This document shows, one piece after another, positions 6,093 to 7,039 of a DNA stretch of 7,039 nt. Below the pieces are notes generated by a model that had not been told where the DNA came from, did not search any database, and worked only from the letters and a program-made list of their open reading frames with translations. The translations under genes were made by a program, and so were the position numbers. Origin of the DNA: Gordonia sp. (in: high G+C Gram-positive bacteria) (lineage in GTDB: Bacteria > Actinomycetota > Actinomycetes > Mycobacteriales > Mycobacteriaceae); contig JASLJL010000153.1 in assembly GCA_030152405.1 (NCBI GenBank), positions 1 through 7,039 on the forward strand, read 5' to 3'. Each line of letters opens with the position of its first letter. The stretch's first letter is position 1.

Positions 6093-6932
6093 ATGATCGC
6101 CGAGACCTGGACCCCCGCCGGTCCCGCACTGCTGTTCTGCCCCGCCGACCGGCCGGAGCGCTATGTGAAGGCGCTCGACCGAGCCGACGTCGTGATCCTC
6201 GATCTCGAGGACGCGGTCGCTCCGATCAACAAGGCGGCCGCGCGCGAGGCGCTCGTCGCGAATCCCGTACCCGCCGACCGGGTGATCGTCCGCATCAACC
6301 CGGCGGGCACCGAAGACCATGAGCTCGACCTGCAGGCGCTGCAGGCCACGGCGTATCGCGTGGTGATGCAGGCGAAGGTGGAGGAGCCGTCGCAGATCAC
6401 GGCGCATCACCTTCCGACGATCGCGCTCATCGAGACGCCGATGGGCGCCCTTCGCGTCGAGGAGATCGTCGCCGCGCCGAACTGTGTCGGGTTGATGTGG
6501 GGCGCGGAGGACCTGGTGGCGGGTCTCGGTGGATCGTCGAGCCGGTTCGGCGAGGGTGAGCCATACGCGGGCGAGTACCGCGACGCGGCCCGTTACGTCC
6601 GATCGAGGGTGCGGCTGGCGGCAGGCGCCTACAACAAGATCGCGGTCGACGCCGTCCACATCGACATCGGTGACGTCGACGGCCTCGTCGCCGAGGTACG
6701 TGACGCCGTCGCACTCGGCTTCACCGCCACCGCGTGCATCCACCCGTCACAGGCGGCGCACATCCGCGAGGGATACGCGCCGGCACCCGAGCGCGTCGAG
6801 TGGGCCACGAAGGTCCTGGAAGGCGCGGTCGCCTACGACGGCGGCGTCTTCGCTCTCGACGGCCAGATGATCGACGGCCCCGTCCTGGCGCAGGCCCGCG
6901 CCGTCCTGTCTCGCGCGGGCGTCACCCGCTGA
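6093..6932 (+). CDS. citE: CitE-like beta-hydroxyacyl-CoA lyase ((R)-HMG-CoA / citramalyl-CoA lyase)
   Basis: This 279-residue protein belongs to the HpcH/HpaI aldolase, CitE-like family of TIM-barrel, Mg-dependent CoA-ester lyases. It shows the start of the barrel FCPADRPERYVKALDRADVV (15-34), LDLEDAV (36-42), VRINPAGTED (66-75) with Arg67, ALIETPMGALR (111-121) with metal ligand Glu114, WGAEDLVAGLGG (136-147) with metal ligand Asp140, and IHPSQ near residue 217. These are the family's catalytic features, and the length is right for stand-alone CitE-like lyases. No citrate lyase alpha or gamma subunit is nearby, so citrate is an unlikely substrate. The M. tuberculosis homologue Rv2498c, in the same gene order, cleaves citramalyl-CoA and (R)-HMG-CoA. 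The ATG lies seven bases after the hydratase stop; GAGGAG (6075-6080) within that gene's end serves as a slightly distant ribosome binding site. Confidence 0.92.
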   Translation: MIAETWTPAGPALLFCPADRPERYVKALDRADVVILDLEDAVAPINKAAAREALVANPVPADRVIVRINPAGTEDHELDLQALQATAYRVVMQAKVEEPSQITAHHLPTIALIETPMGALRVEEIVAAPNCVGLMWGAEDLVAGLGGSSSRFGEGEPYAGEYRDAARYVRSRVRLAAGAYNKIAVDAVHIDIGDVDGLVAEVRDAVALGFTATACIHPSQAAHIREGYAPAPERVEWATKVLEGAVAYDGGVFALDGQMIDGPVLAQARAVLSRAGVTR

Positions 6933-6965
6933 CATCTCGTCCCTTCTCCCCTTCAGAGGAAACCC

Positions 6966-7039
6966 ATGGTTGAGCAGACGTACGCAGAGAACGACTCCTA
7001 CGCGCGCGGCGAGGCCGAGCCCGCGCAGCTGACCGGCAC
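6966..7039 (+). CDS. Start of a further operon gene, possibly branched-chain 2-oxoacid dehydrogenase E1 alpha (bkdA)
   Basis: An ATG at 6966 follows the citE stop by 33 bases and has AGAGGA (6955-6960) five bases upstream, a strong ribosome binding site. Twenty-four codons remain open to the window edge, beginning MVEQTYAENDSYARGEAEPA. This is a hydrophilic N-terminus with no signal peptide and no recognisable domain. A function cannot be read from so short a piece. In M. tuberculosis the gene after citE is bkdA (Rv2497c), the thiamine-dependent E1 alpha subunit of the branched-chain 2-oxoacid dehydrogenase, whose first residues are also a variable hydrophilic leader. The coding call is fairly safe. 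The bkdA identity is inference from gene order. Confidence 0.6.
   Translation, partial: MVEQTYAENDSYARGEAEPAQLTG

Noticed and set aside
6093..6932. Citrate lyase beta subunit as the function of the CitE-like protein
   Set aside because: No citrate lyase alpha, acyl-carrier gamma or accessory genes are present, and the leucine-pathway neighbours favour a stand-alone CoA-ester lyase.

Overview
The window is uniformly GC-rich, densely packed DNA with frequent GTG starts and strong G/C third-position bias. This is typical of a high-GC actinobacterium. Gene content and order match the Mycobacteriales (the Mycobacterium / Gordonia / Rhodococcus / Tsukamurella group), but the sequence alone does not settle the genus. 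From recalled knowledge, the plus-strand genes follow the M. tuberculosis block Rv2502c to Rv2497c (accD1, accA1, fadE19, a MaoC-type hydratase, citE, bkdA).

Layout. Positions 1-528 hold the 5' part of a minus-strand gene for a large 2-oxoacid (indolepyruvate-type) ferredoxin oxidoreductase, cut by the window edge. Positions 529-756 are a divergent intergenic region with possible promoters in both directions, a CRP/GlxR-like palindrome and two other inverted repeats. From 757 to the end, six plus-strand genes lie close together: accD1 (757-2355), accA1 (2379-4409), an acyl-CoA dehydrogenase (4453-5601), a MaoC-like hydratase (5598-6086), a CitE-like lyase (6093-6932) and the first 24 codons of a further gene at 6966, probably bkdA. 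Gaps run from a 4-nt overlap to 43 nt, so one operon is likely. No terminator, tRNA, rRNA, mobile element or CRISPR array was seen.

How the genes fit together. The operon reads as a leucine (isovaleryl-CoA) catabolic pathway. The dehydrogenase would make 3-methylcrotonyl-CoA. The biotin-dependent AccA1/AccD1 complex would carboxylate it to 3-methylglutaconyl-CoA. The MaoC protein would hydrate that to HMG-CoA, and the CitE-like lyase would cleave it to acetyl-CoA and acetoacetate. In M. tuberculosis the lyase is known to be bifunctional: it works in an (R)-HMG-CoA leucine route and as a citramalyl-CoA lyase in itaconate breakdown. A following bkdA would supply the branched-chain 2-oxoacid dehydrogenase that feeds the pathway. 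The divergent ferredoxin oxidoreductase raises the possibility of a second, ferredoxin-linked way to oxidise 2-oxoacids at the same locus.

Nothing here is clearly a wholly undescribed system. The points most worth a second look are the divergent oxidoreductase, the intergenic control elements, and the catalytic-residue patterns of the dehydrogenase and the hydratase.
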